A stretch of DNA of 64,000 bases from Sphingobium fontiphilum (lineage in GTDB: Bacteria > Pseudomonadota > Alphaproteobacteria > Sphingomonadales > Sphingomonadaceae). A program made the position numbers and the translations under genes. The stretch is taken from positions 186,001 through 250,000 of the forward strand of contig NZ_JACIEB010000001.1 of the NCBI RefSeq assembly GCF_014196635.1. Reading direction: 5' to 3'. The notes below the pieces were generated by a model. That model saw only the letters and a list, made by a program, of their open reading frames with translations. It made no database searches and was not told where the DNA came from. Below, piece by piece: positions 34,943-44,214 of the stretch (positions are counted from its first letter, which is position 1; every line of letters starts with the position of its first letter).

Positions 34943-36595
34943 ATGAGCGAGCGGGAATCGATGCCCTATGACATCGTCATCGTCGGTGGGGGACCGGCGG
35001 GGCTTTCGGCGGCGATCAGGTTGAAGCAACTGGCCAATGACGCCGGGCAGGAACTGGCTGTCTGCTTGCTGGAAAAGGGATCCGAAATCGGCGCCCATAT
35101 CCTGTCGGGCGCGGTGGTCGATCCCAGGGCGCTGGACGAATTGCTGCCGGAATGGCGCGATATGGGCTGCCCCATGGCGGAAACGCCGGTGACCGACAAC
35201 CAGCACTGGTTCCTCACCAAGACCGGCAAGATGGCGATGCCGCACATCCTGACCCCCGGATGGATGCACAACAAGGGCACCTATACCGGGTCGCTGGGCA
35301 ATTTGTGCCGCTGGCTGGCCGAACAGGCCGAGGGGCTGGGCGTGGAGATCTTCCCGGGCTTCGCCGCCGCCGAAATCCTCTATCATGAGGATGGCAGCGT
35401 GAAGGGCGTCGCCACCGGCGACATGGGCATCGACCGCGAAGGCAATCGCAAGCCCGATTATCAGCCGGGTCTGGAACTGCACGCCAAATATACCTTCTTT
35501 GCCGAAGGCGCGCGCGGTCACCTGACCAAGATGTTGAAGCGCCAGTTCGCCCTGGACGCCGACAGCGAGCCGCAGGTTTACGGCATCGGCATGAAGGAAT
35601 TGTGGGACATCGACCCCGAAAAGCATCAGCCGGGCCTTGTCATCCACTCGCAGGGTTGGCCGCTAACTGACGCATATGGCGGTGGTTTTCTCTATCATCA
35701 GGCCAATGGCCAGGTCGCGTTGGGCTTTGTCGTCGGCCTTGGCTATCGCAACCCGCATCTCTATCCTTTCGAGGAGTTTCAGCGCTGGAAGCAGCACCCG
35801 GAAATCCGCAAGTTCCTGGAAGGCGGTCGCCGTGTCTCCTATGGCGCGCGCGCGATCAACGAAGGCGGCTGGCAGTCGATTCCCAAGCTGGTCTTCCCCG
35901 GCGGCGCGTTGATCGGCTGTTCGGCTGGTTTCGTAAACGTGCCGCGGATCAAGGGCACGCATACGGCCATGAAGTCGGGCATGCTGGCCGCCGAAGCCGC
36001 GTTCGAATCGATCCAGAACGAAGGCGCGCGCGACGTGCTGCACGATTATGAGGATCGCCTCCGGTCGAGCTGGATCGCGGACGAACTGAAGCTGGTGAAA
36101 AATGCCGAGCCGCTGCTGTCGAAGTTCGGCGGCACCATCGGCACGCTGCTGGCCGGCATCGACATGTGGATGCGCACGCTGAAAATCGGCTTGCCCTTCA
36201 CGATGAAGCACAAGCCCGACAATGAGAAAATCTGGCGCAAGGACGCCTGCGCGAAGATCGACTATCCCAAGCCCGATGGGGCCATCAGCTTCGACCGCCT
36301 CTCATCGGTGTTCCTGTCGAACACCAACCATGAGGAGGATCAGCCGGTTCACCTGCAACTGAAGGATCCGTCGATCCCGATCAGCTATAACCTGCCGCTC
36401 TATGACGAACCGGCGCAGCGTTACTGTCCGGCGGGCGTTTATGAAGTGGTAGGGCTGGATGAGGGCAATCCCCGGTTCCAGATCAACGCGCAGAATTGCG
36501 TCCACTGCAAGACCTGTGACATCAAGGATCCGACCCAGAATATCAACTGGGTCGTGCCTGAAGGCGGCGGAGGCCCGAACTATCCGAACATGTAA
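34943..36595 (+). CDS. Electron-transfer flavoprotein-ubiquinone oxidoreductase
   Basis: A 550-residue membrane-associated flavoprotein that passes electrons from electron-transfer flavoprotein (fatty-acid and amino-acid oxidation) to ubiquinone. The N-terminal FAD motif is DIVIVGGGPAGLSAAIRL (about 9-26), with EKGSEIGAHILSGAV next. The C-terminal single 4Fe-4S domain has its four cysteines in RYCPAGVYEV (about 494) and NCVHCKTCDIKDP (about 518-530), and the protein ends at GPNYPNM. The ATG at 34943 has GGAGG 4 bases upstream; an earlier ATG at 34901 lacks one. It heads a plus-strand run of seven closely spaced genes and is divergent from the UDG-like gene. Confidence 0.96.
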   Translation: MSERESMPYDIVIVGGGPAGLSAAIRLKQLANDAGQELAVCLLEKGSEIGAHILSGAVVDPRALDELLPEWRDMGCPMAETPVTDNQHWFLTKTGKMAMPHILTPGWMHNKGTYTGSLGNLCRWLAEQAEGLGVEIFPGFAAAEILYHEDGSVKGVATGDMGIDREGNRKPDYQPGLELHAKYTFFAEGARGHLTKMLKRQFALDADSEPQVYGIGMKELWDIDPEKHQPGLVIHSQGWPLTDAYGGGFLYHQANGQVALGFVVGLGYRNPHLYPFEEFQRWKQHPEIRKFLEGGRRVSYGARAINEGGWQSIPKLVFPGGALIGCSAGFVNVPRIKGTHTAMKSGMLAAEAAFESIQNEGARDVLHDYEDRLRSSWIADELKLVKNAEPLLSKFGGTIGTLLAGIDMWMRTLKIGLPFTMKHKPDNEKIWRKDACAKIDYPKPDGAISFDRLSSVFLSNTNHEEDQPVHLQLKDPSIPISYNLPLYDEPAQRYCPAGVYEVVGLDEGNPRFQINAQNCVHCKTCDIKDPTQNINWVVPEGGGGPNYPNM

Positions 36596-36626
36596 GCGTC
36601 TTGTCCTGCTGGTCGGGCTGTGGATC

Positions 36627-38246
36627 GTGGCGACGCCATCCTGGACGATGGCGTCGGTCCCCTCGGCCGCTGCGCCCGCTCTCCACGATTATGCGCGGGC
36701 CCGGCTGGCGGATGGCGATGGCGCGCTGGCGCTGGCCGCCGAAGGGTATAAAGCGGCGCTGATCCGCGATCCCGGCAGCGTCGATGTCGCGCGGCGGGCC
36801 TATTATCAGGCGATTGAAAGCGGCGACATGACGCTGGCGCTGCGATCGGCGCGGCTGCTGGAAATGGTCGGCCTATTGCCGCGCGATGGCGTATTGCTGT
36901 TGATCGGCGATGCGCTGGCGCGAAGCGATTGGTCCAGCGCGCGACAGTGGACCGATCGCCTGGTCGAACAGGGCAATTTCGCCTTCATGGCGCCCATGAT
37001 CCGGGGGTGGCTCCTTTTGGGCGAAGGCGGCGGCTATGCCCCGCCGGTGCTGGACCCGGCCGATCGCATGGCGCCGCTCGCCAGCCGCTTCATCGCCGAA
37101 CAACTGGCCATGCAATGGCTGGCGCAGGGCCAAGTGACCAACGCCCGGCCCGATATGGTGCGGGCGCAAACCGGTCGGCCCGAGGATATGCCCATCATGC
37201 GGCTGACCTTTGCCGGCGCGCTCGCGCGGACCGACCGGGCCGCCGCCCTGGCCATGCTCCCCATCAACGGCGCCATTTATGCGCGGGCGCGAACGGACAT
37301 CGAAGCGGGGCGGGTGCGTGGCCAGGTCGCTATCAGCCCGGCCCAGGGGTTCGCGCGCCTGCTGGCCCGGCTGGCCGACGATATTGGCGGCGAACCGGGC
37401 ACATTGGAACTGGCCGTCAGGCTGGCCCGGATAGCGAGCTTTGCCGACCCGGTCGGCGCAGGCGCCCATATCATCGCGGCGCGTTTGCTGACCCGCGTCG
37501 GGCTGGGCGAGTACGCCGTCGCCGAATTGGCGAAAGTTCCGGAATCAAGCTGGTTTCGTACTCTGGCGGACATCGAGCTGGTCGATGCGCTGGCCGCACA
37601 GGGTGACGATGCCGAGGCGCTGGCGCTGGCCCGCCGACTGGCCGCGATGCCTGATGCGGAAGGGGAACGGCAGGTGCGGCTCGGCCGGCTGCTCGCCAAG
37701 GCCGGGGATTTCTATGGGGCGGCTTCGGCCTTTCGGGCAGCGCAGGCCTCCTATGCGCCCGGCGATCCGCCCTGGCCGCTGCTGCTCTATGAAGGCAGCG
37801 CGCTGGAGCAGGCGGGGCATTGGCCCGAAGCGCGCGCCGTTTTGCAACGCGCGGTGCGGATCGCGCCGGGCGAGCCGATAGTGCTCAACTATCTGGGTTA
37901 TGCGCAGGTCGAGCGGCGTGAGAATGTGGAGGTGGCGCTCGCGATGCTGCAAAAGGCGAGCCGGCTGAAGCCTGATGATCCGTCAATCACCGACTCATTC
38001 GGCTGGGCGCGTTTCGTGTCGGGCGATGTCGAGGGCGCCGTGCCGGTGCTGGAGCGGGCGGCGGCGGGCGCGCCGCAGGATGTGACGGTCAACGAGCATC
38101 TGGGCGACGCGCTATGGGCGGCCGGGCGTCGCTATGAGGCGCGCTATGCATGGGAAGCGGCCGCCTTTTTCGCGGACGGCAAGGTGGCCGACCGGCTGGA
38201 GGCCAAGAAGCGTGAGGGGTTCAAACCCGAATATGCCGCACCATGA
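36627..38246 (+). CDS. Exported tetratricopeptide repeat protein (start uncertain)
   Basis: A TPR-rich protein of about 540 residues. TPR units are scattered from the N-terminus (ADGDGALALAAEGYKAALIRD) to a clear C-terminal cluster: HWPEARAVLQRAVRIAPGEP, NVEVALAMLQKASRLKPDD and GDVEGAVPVLERAAAGAP. It probably scaffolds an envelope complex; the specific function is unknown. The start is problematic. In frame, immediately after the ETF-QO stop, lies a signal-peptide-like stretch (KRLVLLVGLWIVATPSWTMA), but no ATG, GTG or TTG precedes it until 36459, deep inside ETF-QO. The coordinates given use the GTG at 36627 within that stretch; the ATG at 36648 or a non-canonical start nearer 36590 are alternatives. 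Confidence 0.75.
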   Translation: MATPSWTMASVPSAAAPALHDYARARLADGDGALALAAEGYKAALIRDPGSVDVARRAYYQAIESGDMTLALRSARLLEMVGLLPRDGVLLLIGDALARSDWSSARQWTDRLVEQGNFAFMAPMIRGWLLLGEGGGYAPPVLDPADRMAPLASRFIAEQLAMQWLAQGQVTNARPDMVRAQTGRPEDMPIMRLTFAGALARTDRAAALAMLPINGAIYARARTDIEAGRVRGQVAISPAQGFARLLARLADDIGGEPGTLELAVRLARIASFADPVGAGAHIIAARLLTRVGLGEYAVAELAKVPESSWFRTLADIELVDALAAQGDDAEALALARRLAAMPDAEGERQVRLGRLLAKAGDFYGAASAFRAAQASYAPGDPPWPLLLYEGSALEQAGHWPEARAVLQRAVRIAPGEPIVLNYLGYAQVERRENVEVALAMLQKASRLKPDDPSITDSFGWARFVSGDVEGAVPVLERAAAGAPQDVTVNEHLGDALWAAGRRYEARYAWEAAAFFADGKVADRLEAKKREGFKPEYAAP

Positions 38247-38268
38247 CGTCATGGTGGAAGCCGCGGCC

Positions 38269-39120
38269 ATGCCAATGACCGAAACCGCCTATGCCAAAAT
38301 CAACCTGGCCCTGCATGTGCGGGCGCGGCGTGATGATGGCTATCATGCGCTGGAGAGCATATTCGCCTTTGCGGAAGATGGCGATGAACTGTCGGCGCAA
38401 CCGCGCGACGATGGCGCGATCACGTTGTTGATCGACGGGCCATTCGCCGCCGGTTTGGACGTGGGCGGCGACAATCTGGTCATGCGGGCCGCCCGCGCGC
38501 TCGATGCGTATTTGGGGGGAGGGCATGGCGCTGCGCTGCGCCTGACCAAGAACCTGCCCGTGGCTTCGGGCATTGGCGGAGGATCGGCGGATGCGGCGGC
38601 GACGCTGCGTCTGCTGTGCCGTTTATGGGGCGTCACGCCATCGGCGGAGGCACTCTCGGCGATTGCGCTGTCGCTCGGTTCCGATGTGCCGGCCTGCCTC
38701 GCCAGCCGCACATCGTTTGTCGGCGGAAGGGGCGAGGAAATCGCCGACATTCACATCGCCGGACTGGATGGCGCGCCGCTGTTGCTGGTCAATCCCGGCA
38801 TAGCCCTGTCGACCGGACCGGTTTTTGCCGGTTGGGATCGTGAAGATCGCGGCGGGCTGCTGGCGGATAGCATAGAATCGCTTGTCAGTTCTGGCCGCAA
38901 TGATCTGGAATCGTCGGCTTTATCTCTTGCACCAGTCATCGCTGACGTCATCGCGTCGCTCCGGCGGCAGCATGGCGTCCTGCTGGCGCGCATGTCCGGA
39001 TCGGGCGCTACCTGCTTTGCATTGTTCCATACCGCCTGTGATCGGGACGCCGCCGCCGCCCTCATAGCGGCCGATCATCCCGGTTGGTGGACCATGACGT
39101 CACGGATCAGGAGCCTATGA
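38269..39120 (+). CDS. ispE: 4-diphosphocytidyl-2-C-methyl-D-erythritol kinase
   Basis: A 283-residue GHMP kinase of the MEP isoprenoid pathway, phosphorylating CDP-ME. AYAKINLALHV is the N-terminal substrate motif; the GHMP loop is LPVASGIGGGSADAAATLR (about 95-113); C-terminal ARMSGSGATCFALF (about 240) is the third GHMP motif. The start is the ATG at 38269 with GGAAG 8 bases upstream; in-frame ATGs at 38233 and 38251 lack a ribosome site, and the first would overlap the TPR gene. Its stop overlaps the following start (ATGA). Confidence 0.93.
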   Translation: MPMTETAYAKINLALHVRARRDDGYHALESIFAFAEDGDELSAQPRDDGAITLLIDGPFAAGLDVGGDNLVMRAARALDAYLGGGHGAALRLTKNLPVASGIGGGSADAAATLRLLCRLWGVTPSAEALSAIALSLGSDVPACLASRTSFVGGRGEEIADIHIAGLDGAPLLLVNPGIALSTGPVFAGWDREDRGGLLADSIESLVSSGRNDLESSALSLAPVIADVIASLRRQHGVLLARMSGSGATCFALFHTACDRDAAAALIAADHPGWWTMTSRIRSL

Positions 39121-39833
39121 GCGAAGCCTTCACCATCATTCGCGGCGGGGAGGCGGACCTGCTCATTGTCTGCGACCATGCCAGCGCCTGTGTCCCGACG
39201 GATATTGATCTGGGGATCGACGCTGCATTGCTGGAGCAGCATATCGCGGTGGACATAGGCGTCGCCCAGGTTGCCCCGATGATTGCGCAGGCTTTGGGCT
39301 GCACCGCCATATTGGGCGGCGTTTCCCGGCTGGTGATCGACCTCAACCGCGAGGTTGGCGACTCCGGGCTTATCCCCGTGATGAGCGACGGCCACGTCAT
39401 TCCCGGCAACCGCAGCGCTGATCCCGCCCAAAGGCTGATGCGCTTTCATCACCCCTATCATCGCAAGATAGCCGAACTGCTCGACGGCATGACGTCGCCC
39501 TTCATCTTCTCGCTGCACAGTTTTACACCGCGACTTGCGACCCGACCGGAAGAGGCGCGGCCCTGGGACATCGGCGTCCTTTACAATCAGGATGATCGCG
39601 GCGCGCGGATCGCCATTCCGCTGCTGGAGGCGGCGGGGCTCAATGTCGGGGACCAGTTGCCTTATTCGGGAACATCATTGAACGCGACGATGGACCGCCA
39701 CGCCGAAGCGAATGGCATTCCCTATCTGGGCGTAGAGATGCGGCAGGATCTGGTCGCGGACGCGGCCGGGCAGGCGCGCTTTGCCCGAATATTGGGATCG
39801 GTCCTGCATGAGTGCCGGCTGCGGCTGGGCTGA
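39117..39833 (+). CDS. N-formylglutamate amidohydrolase family protein
   Basis: A 238-residue zinc amidohydrolase-type protein related to HutG/N-formylglutamate deformylase. Conserved points are VCDHASACVP near residue 20 (metal-ligand His), SRLVIDLNRE (about 70), FHHPYHRKI (about 110), SLHSFTPRL (about 130) and the C-terminal GVEMRQDLV with its Glu. There are no other histidine-utilisation genes nearby, so the true substrate in this operon is unclear. The ATG at 39117 overlaps the ispE stop by four bases. Confidence 0.88.
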   Translation: MSEAFTIIRGGEADLLIVCDHASACVPTDIDLGIDAALLEQHIAVDIGVAQVAPMIAQALGCTAILGGVSRLVIDLNREVGDSGLIPVMSDGHVIPGNRSADPAQRLMRFHHPYHRKIAELLDGMTSPFIFSLHSFTPRLATRPEEARPWDIGVLYNQDDRGARIAIPLLEAAGLNVGDQLPYSGTSLNATMDRHAEANGIPYLGVEMRQDLVADAAGQARFARILGSVLHECRLRLG

Positions 39834-39880
39834 TCCTTTCCGGTTCGACAAAAGATATCGGCTTCCTGTAAGGAGCGCCC

Positions 39881-40231
39881 ATGCGCGCGCCCTTGCCGAT
39901 CCTCACCTTGATGCTTTTCGCCTGCGATGCCGGGCCATCCTTGCCCGCCGGAAAAGCAGGAAATGGCGACGATGGTCATGTCGCCTGCCTGATTGACGGG
40001 CAGTCGGAATGGACCCGCGATTGCCGCTATGATCAGGATGGCGCGATATTGACGCTGCGCCACGCCGATGGCGGCTTTCGCCGTTTCAGGATCGTCGGCG
40101 ACGGCCGGGGGCTCGAACCGGCGGACGGCGCGGAGGGCGCCATTATCAGGATTGTCGATGACGGCATGATAGAAGTCGCGGTGGGGCCGGACCGTTATCG
40201 GTTGCCTGCGACTATGGGCCAGCGCCGCTGA
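39881..40231 (+). CDS. Small predicted lipoprotein, function unknown
   Basis: A 116-residue protein that I do not recognise. The N-terminus MRAPLPILTLMLFACDAG looks like a short lipoprotein signal with lipobox LFAC (Cys15). The rest is acidic with alternating hydrophobic residues, suggesting a small beta-sheet domain: HVACLIDGQSEWTRDCRYD, then ILTLRHADGGFRRFRIV and IIRIVDDGMIEVAVGPDRYR. Two more cysteines (34 ACL and 45 DCR region) might pair. The ATG at 39881 has AGGAG 5 bases upstream. The stop and the next start share a base (TGATG), so it is translated together with the NAD(P)HX repair gene. Confidence 0.8.
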   Translation: MRAPLPILTLMLFACDAGPSLPAGKAGNGDDGHVACLIDGQSEWTRDCRYDQDGAILTLRHADGGFRRFRIVGDGRGLEPADGAEGAIIRIVDDGMIEVAVGPDRYRLPATMGQRR

Positions 40232-41613
40232 TGGCGGGCAGCGCCATATTGACGGCTGATGCAATGCGCGCGGCCGAACAGGCCGTTTTTGACGCTGGCG
40301 TCGAGCCCTATGCGCTGATGGAGCGTGCGGGGACGGCGGCGGCAGAGTTGATCTGGCGCGCGAGTTGCGGGCGCGACATGCTGGTGCTGTGTGGCCCGGG
40401 GAATAATGGCGGCGACGGTTATGTCGTCGCGCGACTTCTGGCGGCCCGGGGCGTGCCGGTGCGCGTGGCGGCGATGGGTGAAAGTCGCACCGAATCCGGT
40501 ATTCAAGCTCGATCCTTGTGGACGGGGTCGGTCGAGGCGCTGGCCGATGCCCGCCCGGCCAGCGTGCTGGTCGACGCCCTGTTCGGGACCGGGCTGGCCC
40601 GCGGTCTGGACGATGATGTGGCGGGGCGGCTGTGCGCGCTGGCAGAGCGGGCGACGCACATCCATGCGATTGATCTGCCTAGCGGCGTTGCGACCGACAG
40701 CGGGGCGCTTCTGTCGCCCGTGCCGGATTACGACCTGTGCATTGCCCTGGGCGCTTGGAAGCCTGCACACTGGCTGCAACCGGCGGCCGGGACGGTGCGG
40801 CAGGCGGTGTTGGCCGACATCGGTATTGCCTGCGATGACCGCGTTCATGCGCTGATGCCACCCCGCCTGAAGGCGCCGGGCGCCGACGCGCATAAATATC
40901 GGCGGGGGCTGGTGGCGGTGGTTGGCGGTGCGATGGCGGGGGCGGGACGTCTGGCTTCGCGCGCGGCGGCGGTGGGCGGAGCGGGCTATGTCCGCCGATT
41001 GGCGATGGAGGCCGACCATGCCGGACCTGACGCCATTGTGGCATCGGTGGCGGCAACGCCTGACCGGCTGGCCGGGGCGCTGGATGATCGCCGGATCGCC
41101 GCACTGCTGGTTGGTCCGGGGCTGGGGCGCGACGATGCGGCGCGCGCGCGAATGGGCATCGCGCTGGCGGCCCGTCGTCCGCTGGTGCTGGATGCGGACG
41201 CGCTGATGCTACTCGATGCCGATGCGGTTCCGCCCGGTTCGGTGCTGACCCCGCATGATGGCGAGTTCGCCGCCCTGTTCGGCGATCTGCCTGGCAGCAA
41301 GATCGACCGGGCGCTGGCGGCGGCGCGGCGCTGCGGTTCGGTCGTCGTGGCCAAGGGCGCGGACAGCGTGATCGCCGCGCCCGATGGCCGGGCGGCGGTG
41401 GCGCGCGGCGCTTCGCACTGGCTGTCGACGGCGGGCACGGGCGATGTGTTGGCCGGGCTGGTCGCGGGGCGGCTTGCCGTCACGGGCGATCCCTTTCGCG
41501 CCGCCTGCGAGGCGGTGTGGCTGCATGGCGAAGCGGCCCGGCTGGCGGGAGCCGCCTTCATTGCCGACGGCCTGATCGGCTGCATCGCGCCCGCCATTGC
41601 GGGCAGACTGTGA
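40231..41613 (+). CDS. nnrD: Bifunctional NAD(P)HX epimerase and ADP-dependent NAD(P)HX dehydratase
   Basis: A 460-residue fusion that repairs hydrated NADH and NADPH. The N-terminal YjeF-N epimerase half (about 1-205) has LMERAGTAAAELI, VLCGPGNNGGDGYVVARLL and VDALFGTGLARGL with the catalytic Asp. The C-terminal ribokinase-like dehydratase half (about 215-455) has VGPGLGRDD, VLDADALMLLD, LTPHDGEFAALFG and STAGTGDVLAGLVAG (about 398). This is the common bacterial fusion arrangement and length. It begins on the last base of the preceding gene and is followed 2 bases later by the RNA methyltransferase. Confidence 0.94.
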   Translation: MAGSAILTADAMRAAEQAVFDAGVEPYALMERAGTAAAELIWRASCGRDMLVLCGPGNNGGDGYVVARLLAARGVPVRVAAMGESRTESGIQARSLWTGSVEALADARPASVLVDALFGTGLARGLDDDVAGRLCALAERATHIHAIDLPSGVATDSGALLSPVPDYDLCIALGAWKPAHWLQPAAGTVRQAVLADIGIACDDRVHALMPPRLKAPGADAHKYRRGLVAVVGGAMAGAGRLASRAAAVGGAGYVRRLAMEADHAGPDAIVASVAATPDRLAGALDDRRIAALLVGPGLGRDDAARARMGIALAARRPLVLDADALMLLDADAVPPGSVLTPHDGEFAALFGDLPGSKIDRALAAARRCGSVVVAKGADSVIAAPDGRAAVARGASHWLSTAGTGDVLAGLVAGRLAVTGDPFRAACEAVWLHGEAARLAGAAFIADGLIGCIAPAIAGRL

Positions 41614-41615
41614 GC

Positions 41616-42806
41616 ATGGTCGAGATTGTTCGGCTCGCCGCCAAGGGCGATGGCGTTGCCGCCGATGGGCGGCATGTCGCGCTGACCGCGCCGGGCGATC
41701 ATGTCGCGGCCGATGGCGCGATAACGCCCGGCCCCCATCATGCCACTCCGCCATGTCGCCATTTTCCCGACTGCGGCGGTTGCCAGCTTCAGCATGTCGA
41801 TGATGCGACCTATGCCGATTTCGTGACGGCGCGGGTGGTCGGCGCGCTGACTGGACAAGGTATCACCGCGTCGAGGGTGCTGCCGCCCCATATATCGCCG
41901 CCAGGCGCGCGGCGGCGGGCGGCCTTGCGCGCGTCGCGGCAGGGCAGGCGCGTCGTCATCGGCTTTGCCGAGGCGGGAAGCCATGCGCTGGTGGACCTTG
42001 GCATGTGTTCGGTGCTTGATCCCCGCCTGTTCGCGCTGATCGCGCCGCTCCGCGCGCTGATGCTGACGATCCTGCCGGACAAAAGGGCGGCTCATGTGAA
42101 GATGTCGATGACCGACCAGGGCGTCGACCTGTTGCTGGAAGGGGTGCGCGTGGCCGGGTTGGCGGCGGATGAAGGGCTGACCGAATTTGCCCGAAGCCAT
42201 GGGCTGGCGCGGCTGACCATAGACGAGGGGGACGGGCCGCAGACCCGCTGGGAGCCTGAGGCGGTGACGGCCAGTTTCGGTGGAGTTGCGGTGCCATTTC
42301 CGCCCTATTCCTTCCTTCAGGCGACGCCCGATGGAGAGGCGGCGCTGGTGGGCGCTGCGGCCGACGCCATGCCCGCGACTGGCGCGATCGCTGATCTGTT
42401 TTGCGGCCTTGGCACTTTCGCGCTGGCGCTGGGGCAGGGGCGGACGGTCTATGCGGCGGAGGCCGCGCGAGAGCCGGTGCTGGCGCTCAAAAGCGCGGCG
42501 GCGCGGGGCGGCAGGAGGCTGGGCGCTGACCATCGCGACCTGTTCCGGCGGCCGCTGACCCCGCAGGAACTCGACCGCTTCGCCGCCGTGTTGATCGACC
42601 CGCCGCGCGCGGGCGCGAAGGAACAGGTGATGCAGATTGCCGCATCCGCCGTGCCGGTGGTGGTCTATGTGTCGTGCAATCCATCGAGCTTTGCGCGCGA
42701 TGCCGCACATCTGATCGCGGGTGGCTATGCGCTCGACAGCGTGAAGCCGGTCGGCCAGTTCCGCTGGTCCACCCATGTCGAGATGGTGGGCGTGTTCCGT
42801 CGATAA
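41616..42806 (+). CDS. Class I SAM-dependent RNA methyltransferase (TrmA/RlmD family)
   Basis: A 396-residue 5-methyluridine RNA methyltransferase. The N-terminal 4Fe-4S cysteines are CRHFPDCGGCQLQHV (about 45-60) plus MCSVLD further on (about 130). The SAM-binding DLFCGLGTFALALG lies near residue 260. The catalytic region VLIDPPRAGAKEQV and VYVSCNPSSFARD (catalytic Cys about 353) completes the RumA/TrmA pattern. Whether it modifies 23S rRNA (RlmD/RlmC type) or tRNA cannot be read from sequence. The ATG at 41616 is used; a GTG at 41610 overlapping the previous stop (GTGA) is equally possible. It ends the plus-strand run. Confidence 0.9.
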   Translation: MVEIVRLAAKGDGVAADGRHVALTAPGDHVAADGAITPGPHHATPPCRHFPDCGGCQLQHVDDATYADFVTARVVGALTGQGITASRVLPPHISPPGARRRAALRASRQGRRVVIGFAEAGSHALVDLGMCSVLDPRLFALIAPLRALMLTILPDKRAAHVKMSMTDQGVDLLLEGVRVAGLAADEGLTEFARSHGLARLTIDEGDGPQTRWEPEAVTASFGGVAVPFPPYSFLQATPDGEAALVGAAADAMPATGAIADLFCGLGTFALALGQGRTVYAAEAAREPVLALKSAAARGGRRLGADHRDLFRRPLTPQELDRFAAVLIDPPRAGAKEQVMQIAASAVPVVVYVSCNPSSFARDAAHLIAGGYALDSVKPVGQFRWSTHVEMVGVFRR

Positions 42807-42839
42807 AAGAAACCCCCGTCGCCGTCCGGCAACGGGGGT
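42804..42839 (-). terminator. Terminator of the polyamine operon (possibly bidirectional)
   Basis: The stem ACCCCCGT (42812-42819) pairs with ACGGGGGT (42832-42839) around a 12-base loop. Read on the minus strand it is followed by TTTCTTTTA, so it terminates the decarboxylase operon coming from the right. On the plus strand there is no T run after the stem, so termination of the RNA methyltransferase transcript is less certain. Confidence 0.8.
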
Positions 42840-42873
42840 GTGAGGCACCCTCTCCCAAGGGGTGATTGGGCCT

Positions 42874-44067
42874 TTAGCCCAGCTTGATGACGTTCGCGCG
42901 ACGGCGCACGGGTTGAACTTCGCCATAAAGGCTCGCCATCGGCTCGTCGTCGACGACCACCAGCGTTTCGGCCGAAAAGCCGTTGAACCCGGTCCGCATG
43001 GCGCAGCCATAGGCGCCCAGCATCCCGATTTCGATATAATCGCCCGCCTTGACATCCTCTGGCAGCATGAAGGGGCCGACCATATGGTCCATATCGTCGC
43101 AGGTCGGGCCATAGAAGGAAAAGCCCTTCAGGTCCGCATCGCTTTCGTCCTCGCGCAGCAGCGCAACGGGGAAGCGCCAGCCGATATGGGCCGCGTCGAA
43201 CAGCGCGCCATAGGCGCCGTCGTTGATGTAAAGTTCATCGCCCCGGCGGCGTTCGACCCGAACGATCAGCGAGCTATATTCCGCCGACAGCGCGCGGCCA
43301 GGCTCGCACCAGAGTTCGGACGAATAGCTGACCGGCAGGCTTTCGAAACCGCGATGGATGGCTTCGAAATAGCCTTCGAGAGCGGGGGGCTCCATGCCCG
43401 GATAGACTGACGGGAAACCGCCGCCCACATCAATGATGTCGACCGTGACCGCCGCGTCGACGATGGCCGCGCGCACACGCTCGATGGCGTTGGTATAGGC
43501 CTGCGGGCTCATCGCCTGGCTGCCGACATGGAAGCAGATGCCCAGCGCATCGGCGGCCTGGCGGGTGGCCATCAGCAATTCGCGCGTTTCGCCCAGTTCA
43601 GCGCCGAATTTGGAAGCGAGGCTGAGTTCCGAATGGTCGGAAGACACGCGCAGGCGGACGCACAGTTCCAGATCGGTGGCGTTGCCGGTGGCGCGCATGA
43701 TCTTTTCCAGCTCGTCGATGGTGTCGAGCGAGAAGGTGCGCACGCCATGGTCGCGATAGGCTTCAGCAATGGCCTCTTCGGCCTTCACCGGGTGCATGAA
43801 GCACAGCTTGCCCTTGCCGCCCAGAGCTTCGCTGACCAGGCGCACTTCGGCAATCGACGCGACGTCGAAATGCGTGATGCCCGCCGCGAACAGGGTGCGG
43901 ATCAGATCGGGAGACGGATTGGCCTTTACCGCATAGAGCGAGCGGCCCGGAAACTTCTCGACAAAGAAGCGGGCGGCCCGAGCAGCGGCTTCGGGGCGAA
44001 TCAGCGTTACCGGTGCTGCCGGTTTGAGGGTGGTCGCTACCCCCAGCGCGCTATGATGCTTGTGCAA
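42874..44067 (-). CDS. Ornithine (or lysine/ornithine) decarboxylase, alanine-racemase fold
   Basis: A 397-residue fold-type III PLP decarboxylase producing putrescine (possibly also cadaverine). The PLP lysine is in SLYAVKANPSPDL near residue 47; other hallmarks are FDVASIAEV, SLDTIDELEKI, VRLRVSSDHSELSLASKFG, CFHVGSQAM, DIIDVGGGFP and EPGRALSA. The C-terminal active-site GPTCDDMDHM (Cys near 320) matches ornithine decarboxylases. The start is a TTG at 44067 (MHKHHSALGV) with GGAGG 9 bases upstream. It is the last gene of the polyamine operon, after carboxy(nor)spermidine synthase and decarboxylase, and supplies their putrescine substrate. Confidence 0.92.
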   Translation of the reverse strand: MHKHHSALGVATTLKPAAPVTLIRPEAAARAARFFVEKFPGRSLYAVKANPSPDLIRTLFAAGITHFDVASIAEVRLVSEALGGKGKLCFMHPVKAEEAIAEAYRDHGVRTFSLDTIDELEKIMRATGNATDLELCVRLRVSSDHSELSLASKFGAELGETRELLMATRQAADALGICFHVGSQAMSPQAYTNAIERVRAAIVDAAVTVDIIDVGGGFPSVYPGMEPPALEGYFEAIHRGFESLPVSYSSELWCEPGRALSAEYSSLIVRVERRRGDELYINDGAYGALFDAAHIGWRFPVALLREDESDADLKGFSFYGPTCDDMDHMVGPFMLPEDVKAGDYIEIGMLGAYGCAMRTGFNGFSAETLVVVDDEPMASLYGEVQPVRRRANVIKLG

Positions 44068-44214
44068 CTCAAGGGACCTCCAGTGTCGTTGTGGCAATCA
44101 AGCTGCCTTGCGGTGGAAGTCCCATGGGGCAGCGGACGGTCGATATATGCGGGAGGGCGCCCCCTGTAAAGCGCATGTGTAAATTTTGTTGCGCAACCGG
44201 CTACGAAACGTGCT

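Noticed and set aside
40986..43112. 708-codon minus-strand open frame across nnrD, the RNA methyltransferase and the decarboxylase end
   Set aside because: It spans three convincing genes and the terminator between them and lacks any recognisable domain.
44068..44214. Polyamine-responsive leader RNA (speF-type) upstream of the ornithine decarboxylase
   Set aside because: The gap is only 147 bases inside an operon and I could not recognise the conserved structure; a covariance-model search would decide.
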